Source of the DNA: JAAFHI01 sp039793685
GTDB lineage: Bacteria; Acidobacteriota; Blastocatellia; Chloracidobacteriales; Chloracidobacteriaceae
Length of the DNA stretch: 64,000 bases
Assembly (NCBI GenBank): GCA_039793685.1
Contig: JBDRAL010000078.1
Coordinates: 14,006 to 78,005 of the forward strand
Reading direction: 5' to 3'
In this document: positions 42,499 to 54,327 of the stretch, in pieces
Position numbering within the stretch: position 1 is the first letter of the stretch
Layout of the letters: every line of letters begins with the position of its first letter
The notes under the pieces: generated by a model
Told to the model about the DNA's origin: nothing
Database searches by the model: none
Seen by the model: only the letters and a program-made list of their open reading frames with translations
Translations under genes and position numbers: made by a program

Positions 42499-43914
42499 TT
42501 ACAACTTGATGTTGTAGGTCTTGATCTTGCTGTTGAGCGTCGTGGCGTTGAGGCCGAGCAGCTTCGACGCGCGGCTCTGATGGTTGTTGGTGAGATCGAG
42601 CGCCTTGCGAATGAGCGCCACCTCGAAGCGGGCGACTTCCTCGTAAAACGCGATGCCGTTGGCGATGTCGAGCCGGTTGAGGTCGGTCGGCGCGGTGTCC
42701 GCCGTGCCGTAGGTTCCGTCGCGCCGTTCGGGATTCAGAATCTCGTCGCGCAGGCATTCCATCGTCAGTTCATTGGTACGCGAGATGACCACGGCGCGCT
42801 CGATGGTGTTTTCGAGTTCGCGCACGTTCCCCGGCCAGGCGTAGGTTTCAAGCAGCGAAAGAATGTCGGGATTGATTTCTTCCGACAATGAACGATCGTT
42901 TTCCGCGTTGTACTTCCGGATGAAATGCTTCGCCAGCGGCAGAATGTCTTCCGGACGTTCCCGCAACGACGGCAGGTGAATGGTGATGACGTTCAGCCGG
43001 TAGAACAAATCCTCGCGGAACTTCGACTCCGCCACCGCCTGCTTCAAATCCACGTTGGTCGCCGCGATGATGCGGACATCCACTTTCTTCGGCGTCGTGT
43101 CGCCGAGCGGCGTGAACTCGCGTTCCTGAATCACGCGCAGCAGCTTGCTCTGGGTTTCGAGCGGCAGGTTGCCGATTTCATCCAGAAAGATGCTGCCCCC
43201 GTCGGCGACTTCGAACAGCCCCTTCTTCGCGGTGAAGGCGCTCGTGAACGCCCCGCGCAGGTGGCCGAACAGCTCGCTTTCAAGCAGTTCCGACGGGATG
43301 TTGCCGCAGTTGACCGTCACGAACTGCCCGGTCGTCGCGCGAGGACTCGAAAAATGGATCGCCCGCGCGATGAGTTCCTTGCCCGTGCCCGATTCGCCCT
43401 GAATGAGAATGGTCGTCCGCGCCGGCGCGACCTGCTCGACGAGGCCGAGAATGTCGTGCATCCGCGCGCTGCGGGCGATGATGCCGCGCCGGTCGCCGCT
43501 CTGCTTGAGGGTACGCCGCAGTTGCGCGTGTTCCTCGTCCTTGCGCCGACGCTCCACGCCCGCTTCGACCGTGGTCAGAATCTGCGCGTTTTCAAACGGC
43601 TTGCGGACGCAGTTGAACGCGCCCATCTGCCACGCCGACACCGCCGTTTCAAACGTGGCATAGGCCGTGATCATGATGACCACCGCCCCCGGATCGTGCT
43701 GGAGCAGCGCGCCGAGCGTCGCGATGCCACCCATGCCGGGCATTGAAACGTCGAGCAGAACGACATCGAACGTCCCGCGCTGGTAGAGGTCGAGGCCCTC
43801 CTCGCCGGTGCGGGCGAGCTTGACGTTGTAGCCCTCGCCCGACAGCAGCGTTTCGAGGACGTCCCGCATGATTTCTTCGTCATCAACGATGAGTACGTTG
43901 CCTTTTTTCGCCAT
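42499..43914 (-). CDS. NtrC-type sigma-54 response regulator
   Basis: 471 residues. Receiver domain 1-120 with phosphoacceptor Asp55 (VVLLDVSMPG) and Lys105. AAA+ domain with Walker A GESGTGKE at 173-180 and Walker B SIFLDEIG at 241-248. C-terminal Fis-type helix-turn-helix (RASKLLGLNATTLNSKIK). The sigma-54 contact loop reads GAFTSA (221-226) in place of the usual GAFTGA. No histidine kinase is adjacent. The ATG giving MAKKGNVLIVDDEE is chosen over an upstream reading that crosses into aroA. Confidence 0.93.
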   Translation of the reverse strand: MAKKGNVLIVDDEEIMRDVLETLLSGEGYNVKLARTGEEGLDLYQRGTFDVVLLDVSMPGMGGIATLGALLQHDPGAVVIMITAYATFETAVSAWQMGAFNCVRKPFENAQILTTVEAGVERRRKDEEHAQLRRTLKQSGDRRGIIARSARMHDILGLVEQVAPARTTILIQGESGTGKELIARAIHFSSPRATTGQFVTVNCGNIPSELLESELFGHLRGAFTSAFTAKKGLFEVADGGSIFLDEIGNLPLETQSKLLRVIQEREFTPLGDTTPKKVDVRIIAATNVDLKQAVAESKFREDLFYRLNVITIHLPSLRERPEDILPLAKHFIRKYNAENDRSLSEEINPDILSLLETYAWPGNVRELENTIERAVVISRTNELTMECLRDEILNPERRDGTYGTADTAPTDLNRLDIANGIAFYEEVARFEVALIRKALDLTNNHQSRASKLLGLNATTLNSKIKTYNIKL

Positions 43915-43963
43915 ATCCTTTAACCGATGCTCCGTCCGGGCGAGCCGCGCACGCGGTGAGCCG

Positions 43964-45259
43964 TCAGCCGCGGAGCGAGCCGAGTACTTCGAAAAATTTC
44001 GGGAATGATACCGCCGCGCAGCCTGCATCGCGAATGTCCGTCGCGCCGGAGGCGGCGAGTGCCGCGACGGCGAAGGCCATCGCGATACGGTGATCGCCGG
44101 CGGTTTCAATCGTGGTTCCCTGAAAGCGTTGATTGCCTTCCACGCGCAGACCGTCCTCGCGTTCAAGAACTTCGACACCCATCCGTCGCAGGTTCGCGGC
44201 CACGAGCGCGATGCGGTCGCTTTCCTTGACCCGCAGTTCCTTTGCGTCGCGAATGTCGATGCCGCCGTGAAACGCGCCGAACACGCTCAGAATCGGCAGT
44301 TCGTCAATCACGTTGGCGATGATCTCGCCGCCGAGTTCGAGCGGACGCGCCAGCCGATCGCCGTTCAATCCGCGCACGCGGAGGTCGGCGACGGGTTCGC
44401 CGCCCGCCTCGCGTTCGTTTTCAAGACCGACCGCCAGTCCCGCTTCATGTAAAACATCGAGCAGGCCGGTTCGCGACGGATTGATGCCGACGTTTTCAAT
44501 CAGCAGGTCGGCGTCGGGAACGAGCGAGGCCGCGACGAGAAAAAATGCCGCCGCCGAAAAATCGCCCGGCACGCGGCAGTCGCCGGGACTTTTCAACACC
44601 GCGTCGCCGGAAATCGTCAGCCGTGAACCATCCTGTAAAACCGGCGCGCCGAACGCTCCGAGCATTCGCTCCGTGTGGTCGCGGGTCGGCGTGGTTTCGA
44701 TGACGGTCGTCGCGCCGTCGGCGAACAGCCCCGCCAGCAGTACGCACGACTTCACCTGCGCGCTCGCGACGGGAAGTTCATAGTCGATGCCGCGCAGATG
44801 GCCCCCGGAGATCGTGAGCGGTGCGAAGTTGTCGTTGGTCGCCGCGATGCGCGCCCCCATCTTCGTCAGCGGGTCCATGATCCGCCGCATCGGACGACGC
44901 TGGAGCGACTCGTCCCCGGTGATGCGCGTTTCGAACGGCTGCCCGGCAAGAATTCCCGATAAAAGCCGGATGGTCGTGCCGGAATTGCCCGCGTCGAGCG
45001 TACCGTCAAATGCCTTCAACCCCTGCTTGCCGACACCCTCGATGATGACCTCATCCCCTGCACGTTCAATGGGAACGCCGAGCGCGGCCATGCAGCCGAG
45101 CGTCGCCGCGCAGTCTTCGCTGCCGGAGAAGTTCGCCACGCGGGTCGTTCCCTCGGCGATGGCGGCGAACATGCCGAACCGGTGCGAAACCGACTTGTCG
45201 CCGGGAAGGGTGACGGTGCCGATCAGACGTTGAGTTGGTGAAATGGAGGCGGATGACAT
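43964..45259 (-). CDS. aroA: 3-phosphoshikimate 1-carboxyvinyltransferase (AroA)
   Basis: 431 residues. LPGDKSVSHR (18-27, Lys22), AGNSGTTIRLLSGIL, RPMRRIMDPL, VPGDFSAAAFFLVAA and KESDRIALVA are the family motifs. The enzyme joins phosphoenolpyruvate to shikimate-3-phosphate in aromatic amino-acid synthesis. The length is normal. It lies 49 bases upstream of the sigma-54 regulator on the same strand; no other shikimate gene is near. Confidence 0.96.
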   Translation of the reverse strand: MSSASISPTQRLIGTVTLPGDKSVSHRFGMFAAIAEGTTRVANFSGSEDCAATLGCMAALGVPIERAGDEVIIEGVGKQGLKAFDGTLDAGNSGTTIRLLSGILAGQPFETRITGDESLQRRPMRRIMDPLTKMGARIAATNDNFAPLTISGGHLRGIDYELPVASAQVKSCVLLAGLFADGATTVIETTPTRDHTERMLGAFGAPVLQDGSRLTISGDAVLKSPGDCRVPGDFSAAAFFLVAASLVPDADLLIENVGINPSRTGLLDVLHEAGLAVGLENEREAGGEPVADLRVRGLNGDRLARPLELGGEIIANVIDELPILSVFGAFHGGIDIRDAKELRVKESDRIALVAANLRRMGVEVLEREDGLRVEGNQRFQGTTIETAGDHRIAMAFAVAALAASGATDIRDAGCAAVSFPKFFEVLGSLRG

Positions 45260-45309
45260 GAAAGACGAAACCTGAAATTTGGTGAATTGCTGTCGGTTAA
45301 GAAAACGGC

Positions 45310-45894
45310 TTATTTGTAAATTGCCAGAATTTGATCTTCGAGGAAGAAAACGATTTGCCCAGCTTCCAGAGTACCTTTGGTTCTGGGGTCATTATCAAGT
45401 TCACCGACAAAGCCCTCATGAGTTTTTCGAAGTATCCGAACCCACATCCGTTCCCCTCTATAGCGTGACTTGTTTTCAGCTTCCAGAATGAAAAAAAGAA
45501 GTTTGACCAGATCACCGGGACGCAGTCTTCGTTTTTCCTTTTGAGTCGGGAGTTCTTGAATCGGGATGGGAGGATGGAGGTCGGATACATCTCCGAGCTT
45601 CCATCCATCAATTTCGAAATTTGGCCGAACCACTTGATTCCGTTCTCTGACCGTATCGTAACAGCCCGTGCAGAGAATCGTGATCTGAGCCGCTTCTTCA
45701 AGGCGTTCAGTCCATTCGCCCTCTTTGAGTAGCCCAAGATCGCAATCATAACACCAGGCGTCCGGTCTCGGGTCGTCGGGTGAAGCCGCGTAATAAAAGC
45801 CCCGACCGTCCGAGGTCGCAAGATGGACGCAGACAAAGGTCGCGTGGCTCTCTCCATGGGTAGGACAATGAATGGCTGTAGTCGGTTCGCTCAT
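45310..45894 (-). CDS. DUF2314-like protein with Cys-rich N-terminus
   Basis: 194 residues. The N-terminal half has HCPTHGESHATFVCVHL, AWCYDCDLGLL and ILCTGCYD, likely zinc-binding pairs. The C-terminal half (KSRYRGERMWVRILRKTHEGFVGELDNDP, then LEAGQIVFFLEDQILAIY) matches DUF2314, a small family of unknown function. Codon use is more AT-rich than in aroA next door. The start at MSEPTTAIHCP is chosen since the zinc motif begins there. Confidence 0.72.
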   Translation of the reverse strand: MSEPTTAIHCPTHGESHATFVCVHLATSDGRGFYYAASPDDPRPDAWCYDCDLGLLKEGEWTERLEEAAQITILCTGCYDTVRERNQVVRPNFEIDGWKLGDVSDLHPPIPIQELPTQKEKRRLRPGDLVKLLFFILEAENKSRYRGERMWVRILRKTHEGFVGELDNDPRTKGTLEAGQIVFFLEDQILAIYK

Positions 45895-46032
45895 GGTTGG
45901 TGGAATCAGGTCTCTACCCAACGGATTTGGAATGTGACGGATTCAGGACAATAAAACAGCCCCACCGTTTTGGGCAGGACTGTTCGAAGTCATCTTCTTT
46001 TGCAGATATCGGGATCCGGTGCGTGAACGTCG

Positions 46033-46075
46033 GCCTCCCAAGGGAGGCGGGAAGCGCGGACGACCGCGCTCCCCG
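46033..46075. terminator. Two GC-rich hairpins after prkA
   Basis: GCCTCCC AA GGGAGGC (46033-46048, perfect) and a second stem AGCGCGG/CCGCGCT (46053-46070) lie just beyond the prkA stop. Neither has a T run on the minus strand, so termination is only inferred. Confidence 0.4.
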
Positions 46076-46085
46076 TTTGGGTCGT

Positions 46086-49382
<3,297 letters not shown>

Positions 49383-49484
49383 ATCCACCACTCCCGTTCG
49401 GTAAAGGAAAGAAAATCGGTACGTTTGTGGGACGAGAAAGAAGGCGCGCAAAAATTATGGGCGCATTCGGGGGAAGCGTCAACG

Positions 49485-49739
49485 AAACGATGAATGATGA
49501 ACGATGAACGATGAAGTGAAGAAAAAGTCTGGAGTCTGGAGTCGAGAGTCTTGAGTCCGGCAAAAAGCGCTTGACAGGCCAGAGTCGAAACCGGACGTTC
49601 GTTCATCGTTCATCGTTCATCGTTCATCGTTCATCGTTCATCGTTCATCGTTCATCGTTCATCGTTCATCGTTCATCGTTCATCGTTCATCGTTCTCTTG
49701 ACTCCAGACTCACGACTCCGGACTCCAGACTTTTCCCCA
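49485..49739. repeat. Large heptamer repeat locus, two interleaved inverted pairs
   Basis: Array A: about four CGATGAA units at 49488-49518. Array B: GTCTGGA units at 49527-49556. Array A': thirteen TTCATCG units at 49602-49692, the reverse complement of A. Array B': CTTGACTCCAGACTC... at 49696-49731, the reverse complement of B. The order A-B-A'-B' is interleaved, not nested. Together with 49383-49484 this 357-base gap holds no gene; it ends 9 bases before the PIN gene. Confidence 0.88.
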
Positions 49740-50204
49740 ATGAAGCTTTCCATCTATCTCGAAACCTCGGTTATCGGCGCGTATCTCGACAACGATGATC
49801 CCTTTCGTCGGGACCTGACCATTCGCTGGTGGGAGCATGACATGGCGGAGTATCAGCCATATGTTTCGCTGCTGGTCGCGCGGGAGCTGGAGCGGGTGCC
49901 CGAGCCGCACCGGACGGCCTATTTGAATCTTGTCCGGCCTCTTCAGTCGCTGGAACTGCTGGATGAGGCGGCGATTCTCGCCGAGGGGTATCTGGGGCGC
50001 GGCATCTTCCCCCGCCGCTTCGCCGCCGACGCGCTGCACGTCGCCCTCGCTTCCGTCCACAAGGTGGATTTTTTCGTAACGTGGAACTTCGGGCACATCG
50101 CGAGCGTTCATCGGCAGGCGCGTCTTCGCCTGTTCAACACCTCGAGCGGTTTTTTCTGTCCGACGATCGTCACGCCGGAATTCCTCGTCTCGACCGGGTT
50201 ATAA
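49740..50204 (+). CDS. PIN-domain-like protein
   Basis: 154 residues. MKLSIYLETSVIGAYLDNDD at the start and RRFAADALHVALASVHKVDFFVTWNFGHIA (about 97-126) match PIN-domain ribonucleases, with the acidic residues Glu7, Asp102 and the Asp of KVDFFVTWN. PIN proteins are often VapC-type toxins, but no antitoxin gene is next to it; the whole upstream gap is repeat DNA. There is no Shine-Dalgarno sequence. Could be an orphan toxin. Confidence 0.75.
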   Translation: MKLSIYLETSVIGAYLDNDDPFRRDLTIRWWEHDMAEYQPYVSLLVARELERVPEPHRTAYLNLVRPLQSLELLDEAAILAEGYLGRGIFPRRFAADALHVALASVHKVDFFVTWNFGHIASVHRQARLRLFNTSSGFFCPTIVTPEFLVSTGL

Positions 50205-50320
50205 AATTTTAAGAAGACCCGCCTCGCAATATTTTGACAACGTCCGCATGGATGCTTTCGCCGTTTCCCCCCCGTTGAGACCGGTCCTCCGCGGTCTTGG
50301 AATGATTCCGAATTTTAGGG

Positions 50321-50349
50321 TTGACCGAACTGAAAAGACTGGCAGAATA
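50321..50349 (+). promoter_or_regulatory. Possible sigma-70 promoter for the DUF4388 response regulator
   Basis: TTGACC at 50321-50326, a 17-base spacer and AGAATA at 50344-50349, about 70 bases before the ATG at 50417. Confidence 0.35.
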
Positions 50350-50416
50350 ACTCCTGCCACCCCTTGACAGTCTTTTGGGTTCAACTGTTCCGAAACAGAC
50401 AGAGAGCCATCACGTT

Positions 50417-52270
50417 ATGAACAGTGTTCTCCTTGTCGAGGATGACAAGACCGTTCTGCGTCTTGTTTCGAAGTGGCTTGGTCGCTATAGCGCCGAATTT
50501 GAGGTTTACACCGCCGAAAACGGTCAGACCGCCATCGAGACGCTCGGTGCCACTCACATCGATCTCATCGTCACCGACCTCCTGATGCCGGTCATGGACG
50601 GGTTTGAACTGATTGCCCGTCTGATGAAGGACCGTCCCGAGATGCCGGTCATCGTTATGACCGCGCTGGGGCTTCCGACGGTGGAAGACCGGCTGAACCG
50701 GATCGGGACATTCCCGGTCCTTGAAAAGCCGCTGAACGTCACCGCGCTCTACAATGCGATCCGGAACGAACTCGACGCCAAGTCGCAGGGCATCATTCAC
50801 GGGATTACCCTCGCTTCCTTCCTGCAACTGGTTGAAGCCGAGAAAAAGACCTGTACGCTCCGGGTCACCGCTACTGGCAAGGTCGGCTATCTTTACTTCT
50901 CGGATGGCATCCTGATTGACGCCGAAATGGGGAATCTGTCTGGTGAAGCGGCCGCCTATGAGGTCGTGGCCTGGGACAATCCCGAGATCCAGATTACGAC
51001 GGCGTTCTACAAGACCAATCGGGCCATTCAGAAGCCACTGACAGGGATTCTGCTGGAAGCGTTCCGGCGGCGCGACGAATATCGCGAGCAGCAGCGGGTG
51101 ACCGGTTCCGCTCCGCCACTGCCCGAACCCTCGTCCGCCATGGTCGTCACGCCGCCGCCCCCGCCGCCGCGAAACGTGGTACCCATCGGGACCTCGCGTA
51201 TGCCGCGGACAACGGGTGCGCTGGCACAGGCGCTTTTGCAGGAGGATCCGGTCACGTCGCCCGTGGCGGTTGTTCCGGAAGCCGTGACGCCGGAATCCTC
51301 CGCCGCGATTCGGACGGCGGAATCCGTTCTGACGATGGCCGACGCGCTGCTCGGCAATCAGGCCGATACTTCGAAGGTTTATGCCGTCGCCCCCGAACTC
51401 AACCAGCGCCTCGGCTCGGGCGATCTTCCCCAGCAGACGGCCAACCTGCTGATTTTCTTCGATGGGAAAATGACCCTCGGGGAGATTCTGGACATTGTTC
51501 CGGATCAGGCGTCGGCATTGCAGTTTCTCGTGTCCGGGCTGGTCTCGACCGGATTGCTGGTCGAAGTTGTATCGTCCGATGAACAGGTGGTTGAGAATGT
51601 GACCGCGCCGGTTTCGGCCGTCCCGGTCGTCGTGTCTCCGGAGGCCGCGCTTCCGCCTCTGCCGACCGCGGCCAAGCTCGGCCCGCCCACGCATTCCTAT
51701 TTTCTGGCGAGCGACGGCCTCATGCTGGCTCAGTCGCTGCGGATGACGCTCGGTACCGTACCGGAGGTCACCTATCTCGCCGCGCTCGGGCTTCCCAAAA
51801 CGTACCGTGCCGCTTTCGCCGATACGGTGCGTCACGTCGGCGAGGGACAGCGGACGATCCTGACTCGCGAACCGCTCGACAGTTCGTCGTCCGTGCTCCA
51901 TGAACTTGCCTGGCTGCCGATGCGCTCCGACTTGCGGATCTCGGTCATTGGCGTCTCTTCGGCGAAAGAAGTTGCCGGCCTGCTGGCCGCGCCGGGGCAC
52001 CTCATCGGAAGCCTTCTGTTCGTGAGTGTTCACGCCGGCGTCGATGAAAAGGCGGTTCGGTCACTGGCCGCAGAGTACGCCGAGATACTAACCCGGCCTG
52101 CTATCGTTTGTTTGCTGAACGCCGCCCCACACGAACATCCCCAACTCATCGAACAGATTTCGACGATTCTGGACGTTGCTTCCGGAACGGTCGGCTGCTG
52201 GGATATCCAGGATCCCGAGCAGGTCGCCGCCATGATCAACTGTCTTATCCAGACGGGAATGATGTTCTGA
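50417..52270 (+). CDS. Response regulator with DUF4388 (PATAN) domain
   Basis: 617 residues. Receiver domain 1-120 with phosphoacceptor Asp54 (IVTDLLMPVMDGF) and Lys in VLEKPLN (about 107). A DUF4388/PATAN-type domain follows at about 125-225 (GITLASFLQLVEAEKKTCTLRV, GYLYFSDGILIDAEMG), then a Pro-rich linker, a helical segment LLIFFDGKMTLGEILDIV (about 350-370) and a C-terminal domain that resembles a degenerate GTPase-like fold. There is no DNA-binding domain, so it probably signals through protein contacts. First gene of a same-strand run to 58939. The ATG at 50417 begins the receiver fold. Confidence 0.85.
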   Translation: MNSVLLVEDDKTVLRLVSKWLGRYSAEFEVYTAENGQTAIETLGATHIDLIVTDLLMPVMDGFELIARLMKDRPEMPVIVMTALGLPTVEDRLNRIGTFPVLEKPLNVTALYNAIRNELDAKSQGIIHGITLASFLQLVEAEKKTCTLRVTATGKVGYLYFSDGILIDAEMGNLSGEAAAYEVVAWDNPEIQITTAFYKTNRAIQKPLTGILLEAFRRRDEYREQQRVTGSAPPLPEPSSAMVVTPPPPPPRNVVPIGTSRMPRTTGALAQALLQEDPVTSPVAVVPEAVTPESSAAIRTAESVLTMADALLGNQADTSKVYAVAPELNQRLGSGDLPQQTANLLIFFDGKMTLGEILDIVPDQASALQFLVSGLVSTGLLVEVVSSDEQVVENVTAPVSAVPVVVSPEAALPPLPTAAKLGPPTHSYFLASDGLMLAQSLRMTLGTVPEVTYLAALGLPKTYRAAFADTVRHVGEGQRTILTREPLDSSSSVLHELAWLPMRSDLRISVIGVSSAKEVAGLLAAPGHLIGSLLFVSVHAGVDEKAVRSLAAEYAEILTRPAIVCLLNAAPHEHPQLIEQISTILDVASGTVGCWDIQDPEQVAAMINCLIQTGMMF

Positions 52271-52304
52271 ACTTGCACGATACCCTTTGACGGTCGAGGT
52301 GGAT

Positions 52305-52967
52305 ATGTCGAACGGTTCTTCGGCGAACATGACGGTCGGGCTGCGGCCAGTGGAGGCGCTCCCGGCTCTGACGCGGATTGCCTATCGCTATTGCGCGGCG
52401 TTCGTTGCGCGGACGCTGGATCGATTTCCGGATCTGGATTCGGGAATCGCGCCTTTCGAACAGGCCAGAGCGCGGGCCAACCGACTGAAGGCCGAGCTGG
52501 ACGCCGCGTGCGAGGAGCGGGATCGAACCCGGCGTACCCTTGAAAACACGCTGGATGCGGCCGAGGCGGTGCAAGCCGAATTCGGCTCGTTGCGCGCGGC
52601 CGTCGCGTCGCACCATCGCGCGTTCGATCGCCAGGTGGCTGTCCGGCAGGGTGCCCTCGAAACGATGCTCCTCGCGAGTGAGCAGGCCGCCGGTGAATTG
52701 ACCGCGTTGCGTCGGGGTGTCGGTCTGCACCAGCGCCGGCTCGGTGCGATGCTGGTGGAGGAGGCCGAGCGATACGAAACGTCCATTGCCGATCTCCAGG
52801 CCGAAAATGAGCGACTGAACGCCGAACTGGTCGCAATGACGCGCGAAGTGGCCGAAAGCGAATCGTGCACCGCGCAGGAAATCCAGAATCTCAAGGCCGA
52901 GATTGCGCGACTGCGGCAGGCGCATCCGTCAGAAACCCCTCCTGAGAACGGCAAGGGTCGTTCGTGA
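52305..52967 (+). CDS. Coiled-coil protein
   Basis: 220 residues. After a short N-terminal part (ALTRIAYRYCAAFVARTLDRFPDLD) it is a long Ala/Glu/Arg-rich coiled coil from about 50 to 207. No membrane span or catalytic motif. GAGG lies about 6 bases before the ATG. It sits 34 bases after the response regulator and 63 bases before the flavoprotein, so it may be a structural partner of the cluster. Function unknown. Confidence 0.7.
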   Translation: MSNGSSANMTVGLRPVEALPALTRIAYRYCAAFVARTLDRFPDLDSGIAPFEQARARANRLKAELDAACEERDRTRRTLENTLDAAEAVQAEFGSLRAAVASHHRAFDRQVAVRQGALETMLLASEQAAGELTALRRGVGLHQRRLGAMLVEEAERYETSIADLQAENERLNAELVAMTREVAESESCTAQEIQNLKAEIARLRQAHPSETPPENGKGRS

Positions 52968-53030
52968 CGCCGTTCATCATTCCGACGCGCCGGTGTGCGT
53001 CAAACTTTCAGTCGAGGATAGCGAAAAAAC

Positions 53031-53726
53031 GTGGAAGCGAATCGCTACACCATCCGAAAAATTACTCAGGAACTCGCCGACGTTCGCAGTTATGCGTTCG
53101 ACTTCGGCAACGCCCCATTCGAGTTCGAGCCGGGGCAATTCGTCATATTCACGCTCGACGCCGACCTTCAGGCGCCGTTGACCATCAGTTCTTCTCCGAC
53201 CGAACGGAGTCAGTTCGAAGTCACTGTCAAGCGAACGGGGAATTTCGGCGCCAGGTTTTACGACACCATGAAGGCGGGCGACAGCGTCTCCGTCGGGCGC
53301 CCGATGGGGCAGTTCAAGCTGGATCGGAAGGCCGCCGCTCCGATCTGTTTCATCGGACGTGACTACGCGATTACCGCGGCGCGGAGCTTTTTGAGATTTT
53401 TATGGGAAACCGGCTCGTCCCGCCGGCTGACCGTCCTTCACGAGATTTCCGGATTCGACCAGGCGCTCTATGACGCCGAGTTCCGGAAATATCAGGCGGG
53501 CGAACGTTTCACCCGTCTTCTGCTGCTCGATCAGCCGACCCGGCCCCCGGGTTGGACCGGACCGGTCAGCCGGGTCACCGACCAGTTGTTGAAGGGGCTG
53601 TTTGTCGAGTCGCCCGACACCGTGTTTTACGCGGTGGGCGAAGGTACGGATATCGGTTTTTACAAAACCCAGTTGCAGGCGGCTGGAATCCCCAAGACCA
53701 ACTTCCTGCTCGAACGATGGAGTTAG
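53031..53726 (+). CDS. Ferredoxin-reductase-like flavoprotein
   Basis: 231 residues with the FNR layout: an FAD-binding barrel (about 3-95; FEFEPGQFVIFTL, then APLTISSSP in place of RxYSxxS) and a Rossmann-like half. The nucleotide-binding loop normally GGxGITP reads IGRDYAITAARSF, and the usual CGP motif near the end is AVGEGTDIGFYK. Binding of NAD(P)H is therefore doubtful. GTG start with GAGGA upstream. It is followed by a [2Fe-2S] ferredoxin gene, suggesting an electron-transfer pair. Confidence 0.8.
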   Translation: MEANRYTIRKITQELADVRSYAFDFGNAPFEFEPGQFVIFTLDADLQAPLTISSSPTERSQFEVTVKRTGNFGARFYDTMKAGDSVSVGRPMGQFKLDRKAAAPICFIGRDYAITAARSFLRFLWETGSSRRLTVLHEISGFDQALYDAEFRKYQAGERFTRLLLLDQPTRPPGWTGPVSRVTDQLLKGLFVESPDTVFYAVGEGTDIGFYKTQLQAAGIPKTNFLLERWS

Positions 53727-53727
53727 C

Positions 53728-53755
53728 CGAAGGATGAGGGATGAAGAATGAAGGG
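53728..53755. repeat. Short GATGA-type repeat tract
   Basis: Units GGATGAG, GGATGAA and GAATGAA between the flavoprotein stop and the ferredoxin start; no inverted arm. Confidence 0.45.
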
Positions 53756-53816
53756 CGAACTTCAAGCGTGAGCCGTCCTTTCGTCGTCATTGGTCAGCCT
53801 TCAATCAAGAGGAACG

Positions 53817-54284
53817 ATGAAAAGCATTACACTGCAACCGCTCAACCGGGTCATCTCGGTCAAGACCGATACCAAGGTACTCGACACCCTGCTCGCGAGT
53901 CAGTGCGAAGTCGCCATGGCCTGCGGCGGGATGGGGTTGTGCGCGACCTGCCATGTCTTTGTCAAACAGGGAGAGACGGCGCTGACGCCTCGTACCGATC
54001 GGGAAACCCGTACGCTCGGGACCATCACGGGCGCGCGGGCCAATTCCCGCCTTTCCTGTCAGGCCCGGATTGTCGGCGACGGCGTCGTGGTCGAGCTTCC
54101 CGAGGGGATGTACCTCCAGGATGTGGACGACCTTCGCTCGCTCGTCGGCAAGCGCGCCGAAACCGTCATCATGCACCCGCGTGACGGCCGGGTACTCATT
54201 GACAAGAACAAGATCATCACCAAGTCACGCATTCTGGAACTCGAAGGCGAAGACTACGACATGTCCAGAATCGCAGCGAACTAA
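53817..54284 (+). CDS. [2Fe-2S] ferredoxin with C-terminal extension
   Basis: 155 residues. Cluster ligands are Cys36, Cys42 and Cys45 in ACGGMGLCATC and Cys81 in RLSCQARI, the plant/vertebrate-type ferredoxin spacing. After the ferredoxin fold (about 1-95) an extra 60-residue tail (LRSLVGKRAETVIMHPRDGRVL...) has no clear match. AGAGG lies 5 bases before the ATG. It would be the natural electron carrier for the flavoprotein upstream. Confidence 0.88.
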   Translation: MKSITLQPLNRVISVKTDTKVLDTLLASQCEVAMACGGMGLCATCHVFVKQGETALTPRTDRETRTLGTITGARANSRLSCQARIVGDGVVVELPEGMYLQDVDDLRSLVGKRAETVIMHPRDGRVLIDKNKIITKSRILELEGEDYDMSRIAAN

Positions 54285-54327
54285 AGCCCCTCCAATTCAC
54301 CTTTTTTCGAACGGGAGACGTATCGCG

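Noticed and set aside
49602..49692. A CRISPR-like array
   Set aside because: The units are 7 bases, directly joined with no spacers, and no cas genes are present.
49571..49798. A small open frame with repeated HRSSFIV units
   Set aside because: It is the translation of the TTCATCG tandem array and runs across the true start of the PIN gene.
50381..52033. A 550-codon antisense frame over the DUF4388 response regulator
   Set aside because: Shadow of a clear two-domain gene; the antisense protein is low-complexity Arg/Gly/His-rich.
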